Assembly: GCA_947167015.1 (NCBI GenBank)
Contig: CAMVGM010000002.1
Coordinates: 1-64,000, forward strand
Length of the DNA: 64,000 nt
DNA from: an uncultured Bacteroidales bacterium
GTDB lineage: Bacteria; Bacteroidota; Bacteroidia; Bacteroidales; UBA932
Reading direction: 5' to 3'
Below are positions 1 through 10,755 of this stretch, in pieces. Each line of letters begins with the position of its first letter. Within the stretch, counting starts at the first letter, position 1. The translations under genes were made by a program, and so were the position numbers. The notes under the pieces were generated by a model. The model saw nothing but the letters and a program-made list of their open reading frames with translations, was not told where the DNA came from and did not search any database.

Positions 1-350
1 GGCACCACCTGGATGGTCTTGCCGAGGTAATCGCCCCGGCGCTCGCGGTCGATGACGGTCTTGTAGATGCGGCCGGTGGTGATGGAGTTCTCGCGTGTGG
101 TGCGGATGCCCGTGAAACGCTCGTAATGTCCCAGGTCCAGGTCGGTCTCCATACCGTCCGCAGTCACATAACATTCCCCGTGCTCATAGGGATTGAGCGT
201 ACCCGGGTCGATGTTGATGTAGGGGTCGAATTTCTGGATGGTGACCTTGAATCCACGCGCCTGCAGCAGCTTGCCGAGGCTGGCCGAAATGATGCCCTTC
301 CCAAGAGATGACACCACCCCGCCGGTGATAAAGATATACTTCGTATTCAT
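1..350 (-). CDS. pyrG: CTP synthase, N-terminal part (cut by window edge)
   Basis: The minus strand reads from an ATG at 350 into 116 codons before the window ends. The protein opens with [20 protein letters not shown], the invariant start of the CTP synthase amidoligase domain (P-loop with GKG). It continues with [20 protein letters not shown], which is nearly universal in PyrG. The enzyme makes CTP from UTP, ATP and glutamine. Only the start of the synthetase domain is present; the glutaminase domain lies outside the window. The gene begins 5 nt after the gltD stop on the same strand, so it may be read through from the glutamine/glutamate genes upstream, which would suit a glutamine-using enzyme. 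Confidence 0.97.
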   Translation of the reverse strand, partial: MNTKYIFITGGVVSSLGKGIISASLGKLLQARGFKVTIQKFDPYINIDPGTLNPYEHGECYVTADGMETDLDLGHYERFTGIRTTRENSITTGRIYKTVIDRERRGDYLGKTIQVV

Positions 351-355
351 CTGTA

Positions 356-1702
356 TCATAACTTTTTGCAATACTCGTCAAGCGCTTTTGCAGCCACGTG
401 GCCGGAAGCCATCGCCCGGACCACCAGGGAAGGCCCGCTGGTCACGTCGCCGGCGAAGAAAACGTTCTCCCCCGCCTCGGGCAGTTGCGGTTTCAGGAAG
501 CCCATCGCCAGCAGGACGATGTCCGCCTTGACCACTTCCGGGTCTCCGGCGGGCACCATGACGGGACGTCCGCCATCCGGGTTGGGTTTCCAGTCGATGG
601 GCTGAATCTCCACGCCGGTCAGTTTGCCTTTTTCTCCGAGGAAACGGAGGGTGTTGATGTTCCAGCGGCGCTCGCAGCCTTCTTCGTGGGAGGAGGAGGT
701 CTTGAGCGTCCGCGGCCAGAGCGGCCAGGGGTTGGCCGGATCGTCCGGGCCCTCCGGCGGTTTGGGCAGGATCTCGATCTGCATCACGGACTTGCAACCC
801 TGGCGGTGCGCCGTACCGATGCAGTCGGAACCGGTGTCGCCGCCGCCGATCACCAGGACGTTCTTGCCTTTGCAGCTCACCCGCTCGCCAGCGGGCACCT
901 CGGCACCGTACAGCACCCGGTTCTGCTGCGAAAGCAGCTCAAGGGCGAAATACACCCCCTTCAGTTCACGCCCGGGCACGCTCAGGTCGCGCGCCGCAGG
1001 CGTACCGGTGGCGATGACGTAGGCGTCAAAGCCCTTCGGGAGGGCGTCCGGCGCCACTTCTTCGCCGTAACGGAAGATGATTCCCTCTGCTTCCATCAGG
1101 GCGATGCGGCGGTCGATGACCTTTTTGTTGAGCTTGAAATTCGGAATGCCGAAACGAAGCAGGCCGCCGGCCTTTTCATTCTTCTCGAAGACCGTCACGG
1201 TGTAGCCCATCCGGTTGAGCCGATTCGCGGCGGCAAGCCCCGCAGGGCCGGCACCGATCACGGCCACCTTGCAGCCGTTGCGCTCCGGACTCACGGGCCG
1301 GACGAAATTCTCGCGATAAGCGATCTCCGTAATGGCCGCCTCGTTCTCCCGGTTGGTGGTAGGCTGGTGCATCGTGAGGTTCAGCACGCAGGCCTTCTCG
1401 CAGAGCGCCGGGCACACACGTCCGGTGAACTCCGGGAAGTCGTTGGTGGCGTTGAGCAAGCGGTAGGCCAGCTCGAAATCCCCGTTGAACACGGCGTCGT
1501 TCCACTCGGGAGGGCGATTGCCCAACGGACACGCCCAGTTGCAGAACGGCACGCCGCAATCCATGCAGCGGGACGCCTGGAGACGGCGGTCGCCTTCGTT
1601 GAGCGTCTGCTCCACTTCCCCGAAATCCTGGATGCGGTCACGCACCGGCCGGTAGCCGGCCTCCTTGCGGGGTATCGTCAAAAATGCTTTGTAGTCTCCC
1701 AT
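356..1702 (-). CDS. gltD: Glutamate synthase (NADPH) small subunit
   Basis: The 448-aa protein matches the GltD/FAD-dependent oxidoreductase family. N-terminal cysteines at about 46, 49, 54 and 58 ([14 protein letters not shown]) and 97, 101 and 105 are the two Fe-S ligand sets. An FAD-binding GAGPAG lies at about 150 and an NAD(P)-binding GGGDTGSD at about 286. The subunit passes electrons from NADPH to the large subunit for reductive transfer of the glutamine amide to 2-oxoglutarate. It starts 6 nt after gltB, so the two subunits are almost certainly co-transcribed, and pyrG follows after 5 nt. No disrupted motif was seen. Confidence 0.96.
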   Translation of the reverse strand: MGDYKAFLTIPRKEAGYRPVRDRIQDFGEVEQTLNEGDRRLQASRCMDCGVPFCNWACPLGNRPPEWNDAVFNGDFELAYRLLNATNDFPEFTGRVCPALCEKACVLNLTMHQPTTNRENEAAITEIAYRENFVRPVSPERNGCKVAVIGAGPAGLAAANRLNRMGYTVTVFEKNEKAGGLLRFGIPNFKLNKKVIDRRIALMEAEGIIFRYGEEVAPDALPKGFDAYVIATGTPAARDLSVPGRELKGVYFALELLSQQNRVLYGAEVPAGERVSCKGKNVLVIGGGDTGSDCIGTAHRQGCKSVMQIEILPKPPEGPDDPANPWPLWPRTLKTSSSHEEGCERRWNINTLRFLGEKGKLTGVEIQPIDWKPNPDGGRPVMVPAGDPEVVKADIVLLAMGFLKPQLPEAGENVFFAGDVTSGPSLVVRAMASGHVAAKALDEYCKKL

Positions 1703-1708
1703 AAGGCG

Positions 1709-4700
1709 TCAGTATTGGATTTGGAGGTGCTGCTGCATCTTTTCCTCCAGGGCGCGCAGGCGCTCCTGCTCGAGGACATGCTTGTATTCGATCGGGATGA
1801 CCTTGATGAAGTCGTCCACGGAACGGGTCCAGTCGTCCAGCAGCGTCCGGGCATGGGCGGAGCCGGTGTAGAGGTAGTGCTGGCGGATCAGTTCGTGCAG
1901 TTCCTTGCGGTCCAGTTTGTCGTCCACCAGCGAAATCTCGACCATGTCGAGGTTGCAGTAGTAGTCGAACACGTGTTCCGGGTCATAGACATAAGCCACG
2001 CCTCCGGACATACCGGCGGCGAAGTTGCGTCCCACGGGCCCCAGGACGACCACGCGTCCGCCGGTCATGTATTCGCAACAATGGTCGCCCGCGCCTTCGA
2101 CGACGGCGCGCGCGCCGGAATTGCGTACGGCGAAACGCTGACCCGCCCGGCCGGCAATATACATCTCGCCGCCCGTGGCTCCGTACAGGCAGGTGTTGCC
2201 CGCGATGATATTCTCCTCCGCCTTGAAGGTCGCGCGTGAAGATGGCCGGATGGCCACCCGGCCGCCGCTCAGGCCCTTGCCCACGTAATCGTTGGCCTCA
2301 CCTTCCAGACGCACGTTCACGCCGCCCGCTAGGAAGGCGCAGAAGCTTTGCCCGGCCGAACCCTTGAACTTGATGTTGATGGTGGAGTCCGGCAGGCCTT
2401 CGGTGCCGTACTTGGCGGCGATCCGGCCGCTGAGCATCGTACACACGGCCCGGTCGGTGTTGGCGATCGGATACTCCAGGCTGATCTCCTCTTTCCATTC
2501 GATGGCAGGCTGAGCAGCCTTGATGATCTCGAGGTCGCGCACCGGCGGGAGCGCATGCAGCGCCTCGCCGGACCAGCAGCAGGCCCCTTCCTCCCGGAAC
2601 AGCAGCCGGGACAGGTCCACACGGGCGGCCTTGGAGGCCGGCGCGGCGGTCTTGCGCACCAGCAGTTCAGTGTGCCCGACGATGTCGGAGAACTTCGTAA
2701 AGCCCATTTCCGAAAGGTATTCGCGCACCTCCTGTGCCAGGTAGGTGAAGTAGTTCACCAGATAGTCCGCCTTGCCGAGGAAGTGTTTGCGCAGCTCGGG
2801 ATCCTGCGTGGCTACTCCCGTGGGACAGGTGTTCAGGCTGCACTTGCGCATCATCACGCAACCCAGGACGATCAGCGGCAGGGTGCCGAAGCCGAATTCG
2901 TCGGCGCCCAGCAGTGCGAGCAGGACGACATCCCGTCCGGTCTTCAGTTGGCCGTCCACCTGCAGGCGTACCGATCCGCGCAGGCCGTTCCGGACCAGCG
3001 TCTGCTGCGCCTCCGCAAGACCGATTTCCGGGCTGATGCCCGCAAAGCGCATCGAGGAGGCGGGAGAGGCACCCGTGCCGCCCTCGGCGCCGGACACGAC
3101 GATCAGGTCTGCCTTGGCTTTCGCCACGCCGGCAGCAATCGTGCCCACGCCGCTTTCCGACACCAGCTTCACGCTGATGGCGGCGACCGGATTGACGTTC
3201 TTGAGGTCGAAGATCAGTTGGGAGAGGTCTTCGATGGAGTAGATGTCATGGTGCGGCGGTGGGGAAATCAGGGTAATGCCCGGGATGGAGTTGCGGGTCT
3301 TCGCGATGATGGCGTTGACCTTGAATCCCGGCAGCTGGCCGCCCTCGCCGGGCTTGGCGCCCTGGGCGACCTTGATTTGGATTTCCTCGGCGTTGACGAG
3401 GTATTCCGCCGTGACGCCGAAGCGTCCGGAAGCCACCTGCTTGGTCTTGCTGGACAGCGAGACGCCGTCCACGTCGCTGTGGTAACGGGCACTGTCTTCC
3501 CCGCCCTCGCCGGTGTTCGAGCGTGTGCCCAGGCGGTTCATCGCCAGCGCGATGGCCTCGTGGACCTCGATGCTCAGCGCACCGAAACTCATGGCGCTGA
3601 CCACGAAGCGCCGGACGATGTCTTCCACGCTCTCCACCTCGTCGATGGGAACGGCTTTGCCCCGCTTGAAGTCCAGCAGGTCGCGCAGGAAGATGAGGTC
3701 CTCCTTTCCGTCCACGGCGGCGGTGAATTCCTTGAATTTCCTGTAGCTGCCCAGGCGCGTGGCAATCTGCAGGGTGGAGATCGTCTCGGGATTCCACGCG
3801 TGCGGGATACCACCTTTACGGTAATGGAATTGTCCGACGTTGGGCAGGAAGTCCGTCATGGGAGCGTCCTTATAAGCCTGCGCATGGAACCACATCGCGT
3901 CGCGGGCAATGGTCTCCAGGCCGATGCCGCCGATGGAGGAACCTTCGGTGCCGAAGTAATCCCGCAGCAGCGAGGCGTCCAAGCCGATACTCTCGAAGAT
4001 CTTGGCCCCGCGGTAGGAGCGGATGGTGGAGATGCCCATCTTGGCCATGATCTTCAGCAGGCCCTTCTTCATCGCTTCGATATAATTGGTGCGGGCCGTG
4101 GCGTAGTTCAGCTGCAGTTTTCCGCCGTGCGCCAGGCTGGAGATGATGGCGAAGGACAGGTACGGGTTGATGGCCGAGGCGCCGTAACCGAGCAGCAGAG
4201 CGGCGTGCATCGTCTCGCGGATTTCCCCGCTCTCGACGATCAGCGCCGTCTGCACGCGCTTGCCGGTGGCGATCAGATGGTGATGCACCGCACTCACGGC
4301 CAGCAACGAGGGAATCGGGGCGTGGTTCTCATCCACTTCACGGTCGGACAGGATGATGTAGTTCACACCGTCGTCCACGCACTTTTCCGCCTTGCGGCAG
4401 AGGTTGCTCAGAGCCCGGCGAAGGTTCGACGCCGCGGCGGCGGAATCCGCCGCACATTCGAACAGGATAGGCAGCTTGACGGTGTTGAAGCCCTTGTACC
4501 GGATGTTGCAGAGCAGGTCCAGCTGCGTATTGGTCAGGATCGGGTGCGGCAGGCGGACCATCTTGCAGTTCTCTTCGTCCGGGGTCAGGATGCCGGTCCC
4601 CACGCGTCCGATGTACTCGAACAGCGACATCACCATCTGCTCACGGATGGAGTCGATGGGCGGGTTGGTCACCTGGGCGAACTGCTGCCGGAAATAGTTG

Positions 4701-6187
4701 AAGAAGCTCTGCGGGCGTTCCGTCAGCACGGCCAGCGGCGTATCGTTGCCCATTGAAGAGGTTGCCTCGATGCCCCGCAGGCACATCGGCTTGAGGCAGT
4801 TTTCCACATCTTCCGCCGTGCAGCCGAACAGGAGTTCCTTGTGCAGCAGGTCGGCTTCGTTGTGCTCGATCCGGCGGCCGCTGTGCAGGTCCTCCAGCTG
4901 GATGCGTCCCGCGGCCAGCCACTTGCGGTAGGGATGCTCCCTGGCCAGCTGTTCCTTAATCTCGGCGTCGTACCATATCTTGCCTTCCTTGGTGTCCACC
5001 AACAGCATCTTGCCCGGTTCCAAGCGGCCCTTGCACTCGATTTCAGTGGGGTCGAAATCCAGCACGCCCACCTCGCTCGCGACGACCAGCATGCCGCGCT
5101 TGGTGATGGTGTATCGGCCGGGACGCAGGCCGTTGCGGTCCAAGATGCCGCCGGCGTAACGGCCGTCGCTGAAGAGCAGCGTGGCCGGACCGTCCCAGGG
5201 CTCCATCAGGATGGAATGGTATTCATAGAAGGCGCGCAAGTCCTCCGAGATAGGATTCGTGCCGTCAAAACTCTCCGGCATCAGCACGGAGACGGCCTGC
5301 GGCAGGCTGAGCCCGCTCCGGGTCAGGAATTCCAGCGCGTTGTCCAGGCTGGCCGAGTCGCTCATATCCGGCTGGATGATGGGCGTGATGTCGCTGATAT
5401 CGCCCAGCGCCCCCGAGTTCAGCACGCTCTGGCGGGCCTGCATCCAGCTCCGGTTGCCCCGGATGGTGTTGATCTCGCCGTTGTGGCAGAGCATGCGGAA
5501 GGGCTGGGCCAGGCTCCACTGCGGGAAGGTATTCGTAGAAAAGCGGGAGTGGACGATCGCCATCGCGCTCGTGAACCACTGGCTCGTGAGGTCGGTATAA
5601 TACTCTCGCAGCTGGCGGCTGGTGAGCATCCCCTTGTATACGATGTTGCGCGTGGACAAGGAGCAGATGTAGTCGTCCTCCCCCAGCCTTTCAACGTGTT
5701 TGCGGATGCGGTAAAGTTTGCATTCGAAGTCCGCCTCCTCGATGAATTCCGCACTGGTCACGAAGATCTGCACCGTGAAGGGTTCGCCCTTTGCCGCCTC
5801 CTCGCCAAGGCAGGCGGAGTTCACCGGCACCTCGCGGACGTGGCTGAGCACGCAGCCCTCGTGTTCGACTTCGTTCCTGATGCAGTCCAGGATGCGCTCC
5901 CGCTTGGCCGCTTCCTTGGGCAGGAACACCAGGCCGGTGCCGTAACGTCCTTTTTCCGGGACGGGAATGCCCTGCAGGAGAATGAATTCGTGCGGGATCT
6001 GCAGCATGATTCCGGCGCCGTCGCCCGACTTGCCGTCTGCTCCCTCGGCGCCGCGGTGGCTCATGTTCTCGAGCACGGTCAGGGCGTTGTCCACCAGCTC
6101 GTGGGTCTTGTCGCCGCGGATGTTTACGACCATACCGACCCCGCAGGCATCGTGTTCCGATGCCGGATTATATAAACCGTCAGACAT
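1709..6187 (-). CDS. gltB: Glutamate synthase large subunit
   Basis: The 1,492-aa protein has the full GltB architecture. The N-terminal class II glutaminase has its nucleophile at Cys15 (HDACGVGM), so a short propeptide must be removed. A central domain follows, then the FMN-binding synthase domain with GAEGGTGASPASS. The 3Fe-4S cysteines lie near residue 1110 (CVMMRKCSLNTCPTG). The C-terminal glycine-rich GXGXG beta-helix contains SGGRVAI and MTGGRVVVLG. It releases ammonia from glutamine and channels it to 2-oxoglutarate. It lies 55 nt after glnA, from which it is separated by a terminator hairpin, and 6 nt before gltD. The GS-GOGAT cycle is therefore encoded side by side. Confidence 0.97.
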   Translation of the reverse strand: MSDGLYNPASEHDACGVGMVVNIRGDKTHELVDNALTVLENMSHRGAEGADGKSGDGAGIMLQIPHEFILLQGIPVPEKGRYGTGLVFLPKEAAKRERILDCIRNEVEHEGCVLSHVREVPVNSACLGEEAAKGEPFTVQIFVTSAEFIEEADFECKLYRIRKHVERLGEDDYICSLSTRNIVYKGMLTSRQLREYYTDLTSQWFTSAMAIVHSRFSTNTFPQWSLAQPFRMLCHNGEINTIRGNRSWMQARQSVLNSGALGDISDITPIIQPDMSDSASLDNALEFLTRSGLSLPQAVSVLMPESFDGTNPISEDLRAFYEYHSILMEPWDGPATLLFSDGRYAGGILDRNGLRPGRYTITKRGMLVVASEVGVLDFDPTEIECKGRLEPGKMLLVDTKEGKIWYDAEIKEQLAREHPYRKWLAAGRIQLEDLHSGRRIEHNEADLLHKELLFGCTAEDVENCLKPMCLRGIEATSSMGNDTPLAVLTERPQSFFNYFRQQFAQVTNPPIDSIREQMVMSLFEYIGRVGTGILTPDEENCKMVRLPHPILTNTQLDLLCNIRYKGFNTVKLPILFECAADSAAAASNLRRALSNLCRKAEKCVDDGVNYIILSDREVDENHAPIPSLLAVSAVHHHLIATGKRVQTALIVESGEIRETMHAALLLGYGASAINPYLSFAIISSLAHGGKLQLNYATARTNYIEAMKKGLLKIMAKMGISTIRSYRGAKIFESIGLDASLLRDYFGTEGSSIGGIGLETIARDAMWFHAQAYKDAPMTDFLPNVGQFHYRKGGIPHAWNPETISTLQIATRLGSYRKFKEFTAAVDGKEDLIFLRDLLDFKRGKAVPIDEVESVEDIVRRFVVSAMSFGALSIEVHEAIALAMNRLGTRSNTGEGGEDSARYHSDVDGVSLSSKTKQVASGRFGVTAEYLVNAEEIQIKVAQGAKPGEGGQLPGFKVNAIIAKTRNSIPGITLISPPPHHDIYSIEDLSQLIFDLKNVNPVAAISVKLVSESGVGTIAAGVAKAKADLIVVSGAEGGTGASPASSMRFAGISPEIGLAEAQQTLVRNGLRGSVRLQVDGQLKTGRDVVLLALLGADEFGFGTLPLIVLGCVMMRKCSLNTCPTGVATQDPELRKHFLGKADYLVNYFTYLAQEVREYLSEMGFTKFSDIVGHTELLVRKTAAPASKAARVDLSRLLFREEGACCWSGEALHALPPVRDLEIIKAAQPAIEWKEEISLEYPIANTDRAVCTMLSGRIAAKYGTEGLPDSTINIKFKGSAGQSFCAFLAGGVNVRLEGEANDYVGKGLSGGRVAIRPSSRATFKAEENIIAGNTCLYGATGGEMYIAGRAGQRFAVRNSGARAVVEGAGDHCCEYMTGGRVVVLGPVGRNFAAGMSGGVAYVYDPEHVFDYYCNLDMVEISLVDDKLDRKELHELIRQHYLYTGSAHARTLLDDWTRSVDDFIKVIPIEYKHVLEQERLRALEEKMQQHLQIQY

Positions 6188-6221
6188 TGACTACTAACTG
6201 ATAATTCTACTAACCAACGCT

Positions 6222-6242
6222 ATAAAAAGGGAGTACCGCTCC

Positions 6243-6243
<1 letters not shown>
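6222..6243 (-). terminator. Intrinsic terminator at the end of glnA
   Basis: Read on the minus strand, GGGAG (6243-6239), a 5-nt loop and CTCCC (6233-6229) are followed at once by TTTTTATAG. The stem begins in the glnA stop codon. The stem is only 5 bp, so termination may be partial, which would allow some read-through from glnA into gltB. Confidence 0.6.
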
Positions 6244-8417
<2,174 letters not shown>

Positions 8418-8459
8418 AATAAATACACTATTTGTTAAACTAACTGTTATCTTTTAATC

Positions 8460-8500
8460 AAAAAGCCAGAGAGGCTGATCCCGTCGGGACCAGCCTCTCT
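8460..8500 (-). terminator. Terminator-like hairpin in the glnA leader
   Basis: A perfect 10-bp stem, AGAGAGGCTG (8468-8477) with CAGCCTCTCT (8491-8500), closes a 13-nt loop. On the minus strand it is followed by GGC and five Ts (8464-8460), so it looks like an intrinsic terminator for transcription heading into glnA, whose ATG is at 8417. No minus-strand gene lies upstream that would need a terminator. It could be an attenuator of a glnA leader, or the relic of a lost gene. No -7 box was pinned down, so the start point of such a leader is unknown. Confidence 0.6.
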
Positions 8501-8524
8501 ATTATCTTCTGTTATTTCTCAATA

Positions 8525-8653
8525 ATGTGCCGCATACGGCTGGAGTTATACGCACAGAGAAACAACCTGGGACTGCTGGTTCCAGGACTGATTCTGCTGA
8601 TTATTGCGATTGTGTTTCACTACTTTTTAACCAAAAATTCGATTGCAAGTTAA
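8525..8653 (+). CDS. Possible 42-aa single-span membrane peptide
   Basis: An ATG at 8525 opens 42 codons ending at TAA 8651-8653. The protein has a basic N-terminus (MCRIRLELYAQRNN), one strongly hydrophobic stretch (LGLLVPGLILLIIAIVFHYF) and a short polar tail, TKNSIAS. That is the layout of a small inner-membrane peptide. No Shine-Dalgarno site or clear TAnnTTTG box precedes it, and codon use is mixed (it includes ATA and AGA), so it may be chance. It lies in the divergent spacer between glnA and nadE. No function can be assigned. Confidence 0.35.
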   Translation: MCRIRLELYAQRNNLGLLVPGLILLIIAIVFHYFLTKNSIAS

Positions 8654-8779
8654 GAAGAAATTTTATTAATGCAATACTTTTTTTCACTTTTTCGCAATCC
8701 TTCTCCTCGAGCCGACCGCCACACGCGAATAAGTGCGTAATCGAGAATAAAAAAATGAAAAACTGCCGAAGTGAATGCG

Positions 8780-8811
8780 TTTGCATAGCTAGCGCAAATG
8801 CGCTATATTTG
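8780..8811 (+). promoter_or_regulatory. nadE promoter
   Basis: TTTG at 8780-8783, a 20-nt spacer and TATATTTG at 8804-8811 match the Bacteroidota primary promoter (TTTG-N19/20-TAnnTTTG). The nadE ATG begins only 5 nt after the -7 box. The transcript would therefore start at or within a few bases of the start codon, giving a leaderless or nearly leaderless mRNA. Confidence 0.7.
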
Positions 8812-8816
8812 CGTCT

Positions 8817-10751
8817 ATGAAGCGCTTTGGACTCATCCGTGTGGCGGCGGCGATGCCGCGCGTCCACGTGGCCGACCCGGCGGCAAATGCCCGGGAAATC
8901 ATGGACCTTTGCGGGAAACTTGCAGATCAGGCACCCTCCGTGGTCGTTTTCCCGGAGTTGAGCGTGACCGGCTACACCTGCGGTGACCTGTTCGGGCAGA
9001 ACCGGCTGCTCGCCGACGCGGAACAGGCGGTTGCCGAGATCGTCGCGAAAACTGCCCGTCAGGATGCGATGATCGTCATCGGCACCCCGGTGCGTCATGC
9101 CGGACGGCTCTACAACTGCGCCGTGGCGGCGCGCGGGGGCCGTATCCTCGGTATCGTGCCCAAGAGCTACCTGGCCGGCAACAACGAGTTCTATGAACCG
9201 CGCTGGTTCGCCCCGGCGCGCGCCCTCCCCTTCGGCGGCGCCCGCATCCGCTACGCCGGACAGGACGACATCTTGCTGGGCACGCGCCAGCTCTTCCGGA
9301 TCGGCGACGTGACGGCCGCCATCGAGATCTGCCAGGATCTCTGGGTCCCCGTTCCTCCCAGTTCGCAAGCCGCCCTCGCAGGTGCACAATTGCTGATCAA
9401 CCTGTCCGCCAGCAACGATTACCTTTTCAAACACGAATACCGCAAGAGCCTGGTATGCGCTACCTCGGCGCGGCTCTATGCCGCCTACGTCTATTGTTCC
9501 TGCACCGAAGGCGAATCCACCACAGACCTCGTCTGGGCCGGATCCTCGCTGATCTGCGAGAACGGTTCCATCCTCGCGGAGGCCGAACGCTATACCCGTG
9601 GCAGCCGATACATCGTCGCCGACATCGACGTCGAGCGCCTGGAGACGCTTCGCGCCAAGGAACACAGTTTCGGTTTTGAAGGGCCGGTAGCGCCCTACTG
9701 CGTCCAGGATTCGGGAGAGGCCAACCCGACGGATTTCGAGGCATGCCTGCTCCGCCGCGTGGAGCCGCATCCCTTCGTCCCGCAGGGAAACCCGGCCGAA
9801 CTTGACATGCGCTGCCGGGAGATCCTCGCAGCACAGGTAGCGGGTCTGGTCACGCGGCTGGAGCACATCCACTGCCGGAAAACCGTAATCGGCGTATCCG
9901 GCGGCCTGGACTCCACCCTGGCACTGCTCGTGACCGCCCTGGCGTTCGACACGCTCGGCATTCCACGCGAGAACATCATCGGCGTCACGATGCCCGGCTT
10001 CGGAACCACGCACCGCACGCACGACAATTCCCTGGAACTGATGCGCGAACTCGGCATCACCGCCCGCGAGATCTCCATCGTCCCCGCCGTGCGGCAGCAC
10101 TTCTCCGATATCGGGCAGGACGAGTCCGACCACGACCTCACCTACGAGAACAGCCAGGCGCGCGAACGCACGCAACTTCTCATGGATATCGCCGGGAAGG
10201 AGGGCGGCATCGTCGTCGGCACGGGCGACCTGTCCGAGCTCGCCCTCGGCTGGTGCACCTACAACGGTGACCACATGTCCATGTACGGGGTCAATTGCAG
10301 CGTCCCCAAGACCCTCGTGCGCACGCTCGTCCGCTGGGCGGCCGACAACAAGTTCGACGCCTCCGGTGACATCCACAAGACCCTGCTGGACATTGTGGAC
10401 ACGCCCATCAGTCCGGAACTGCTGCCCGCAGGCAAGGACGGCAAGATTGCCCAGAAGACCGAAGATACCGTCGGTCCATACGAGCTGCACGACTTCTTCC
10501 TCTACCACTTCTTCCGCTCCGGGGCAGGGCCCGACAAACTCCTCTTCCTGGCCCGCAAGGCCTTTGCCGGGGAGTATGACGAAGCGACCCTCCGTGAATG
10601 GCTGGAAACCTTCCTGAAGCGTTTTTTCCGCCAGCAGTTCAAGCGATCCTGCCTGCCTGACGGACCGAAAGTCGGCTCCGTGTCCCTCTCGCCGCGTGGC
10701 GACTGGCGCATGCCTTCCGACCTGGAGTGCTGGTGGAAACTCAGTGACTGA
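8817..10751 (+). CDS. nadE: Glutamine-dependent NAD+ synthetase
   Basis: The 644-aa protein has two domains. The N-terminal nitrilase-type glutaminase (about 1-300) has the triad Glu47 (FPEL), Lys116 and Cys172 (IEICQDLW). The C-terminal NAD synthetase has the PP-loop SGGLDS at 361-366. It amidates deamido-NAD+ with ATP and glutamine-derived ammonia, the last step of NAD synthesis. The start MKRFGLIRVAAAMP is the conserved N-terminus of the long form, so this ATG is right despite the promoter lying next to it. The symporter gene begins 4 nt after the stop. Confidence 0.97.
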   Translation: MKRFGLIRVAAAMPRVHVADPAANAREIMDLCGKLADQAPSVVVFPELSVTGYTCGDLFGQNRLLADAEQAVAEIVAKTARQDAMIVIGTPVRHAGRLYNCAVAARGGRILGIVPKSYLAGNNEFYEPRWFAPARALPFGGARIRYAGQDDILLGTRQLFRIGDVTAAIEICQDLWVPVPPSSQAALAGAQLLINLSASNDYLFKHEYRKSLVCATSARLYAAYVYCSCTEGESTTDLVWAGSSLICENGSILAEAERYTRGSRYIVADIDVERLETLRAKEHSFGFEGPVAPYCVQDSGEANPTDFEACLLRRVEPHPFVPQGNPAELDMRCREILAAQVAGLVTRLEHIHCRKTVIGVSGGLDSTLALLVTALAFDTLGIPRENIIGVTMPGFGTTHRTHDNSLELMRELGITAREISIVPAVRQHFSDIGQDESDHDLTYENSQARERTQLLMDIAGKEGGIVVGTGDLSELALGWCTYNGDHMSMYGVNCSVPKTLVRTLVRWAADNKFDASGDIHKTLLDIVDTPISPELLPAGKDGKIAQKTEDTVGPYELHDFFLYHFFRSGAGPDKLLFLARKAFAGEYDEATLREWLETFLKRFFRQQFKRSCLPDGPKVGSVSLSPRGDWRMPSDLECWWKLSD

Positions 10752-10755
10752 GCCT

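Noticed and set aside
398-4756. Long plus-strand readings of 613 and 802 aa opposite gltD and gltB
   Set aside because: They are mirror images of clear enzymes, a known effect of GC-rich codons; they are rich in His, Arg, Val and Asp with no motif.
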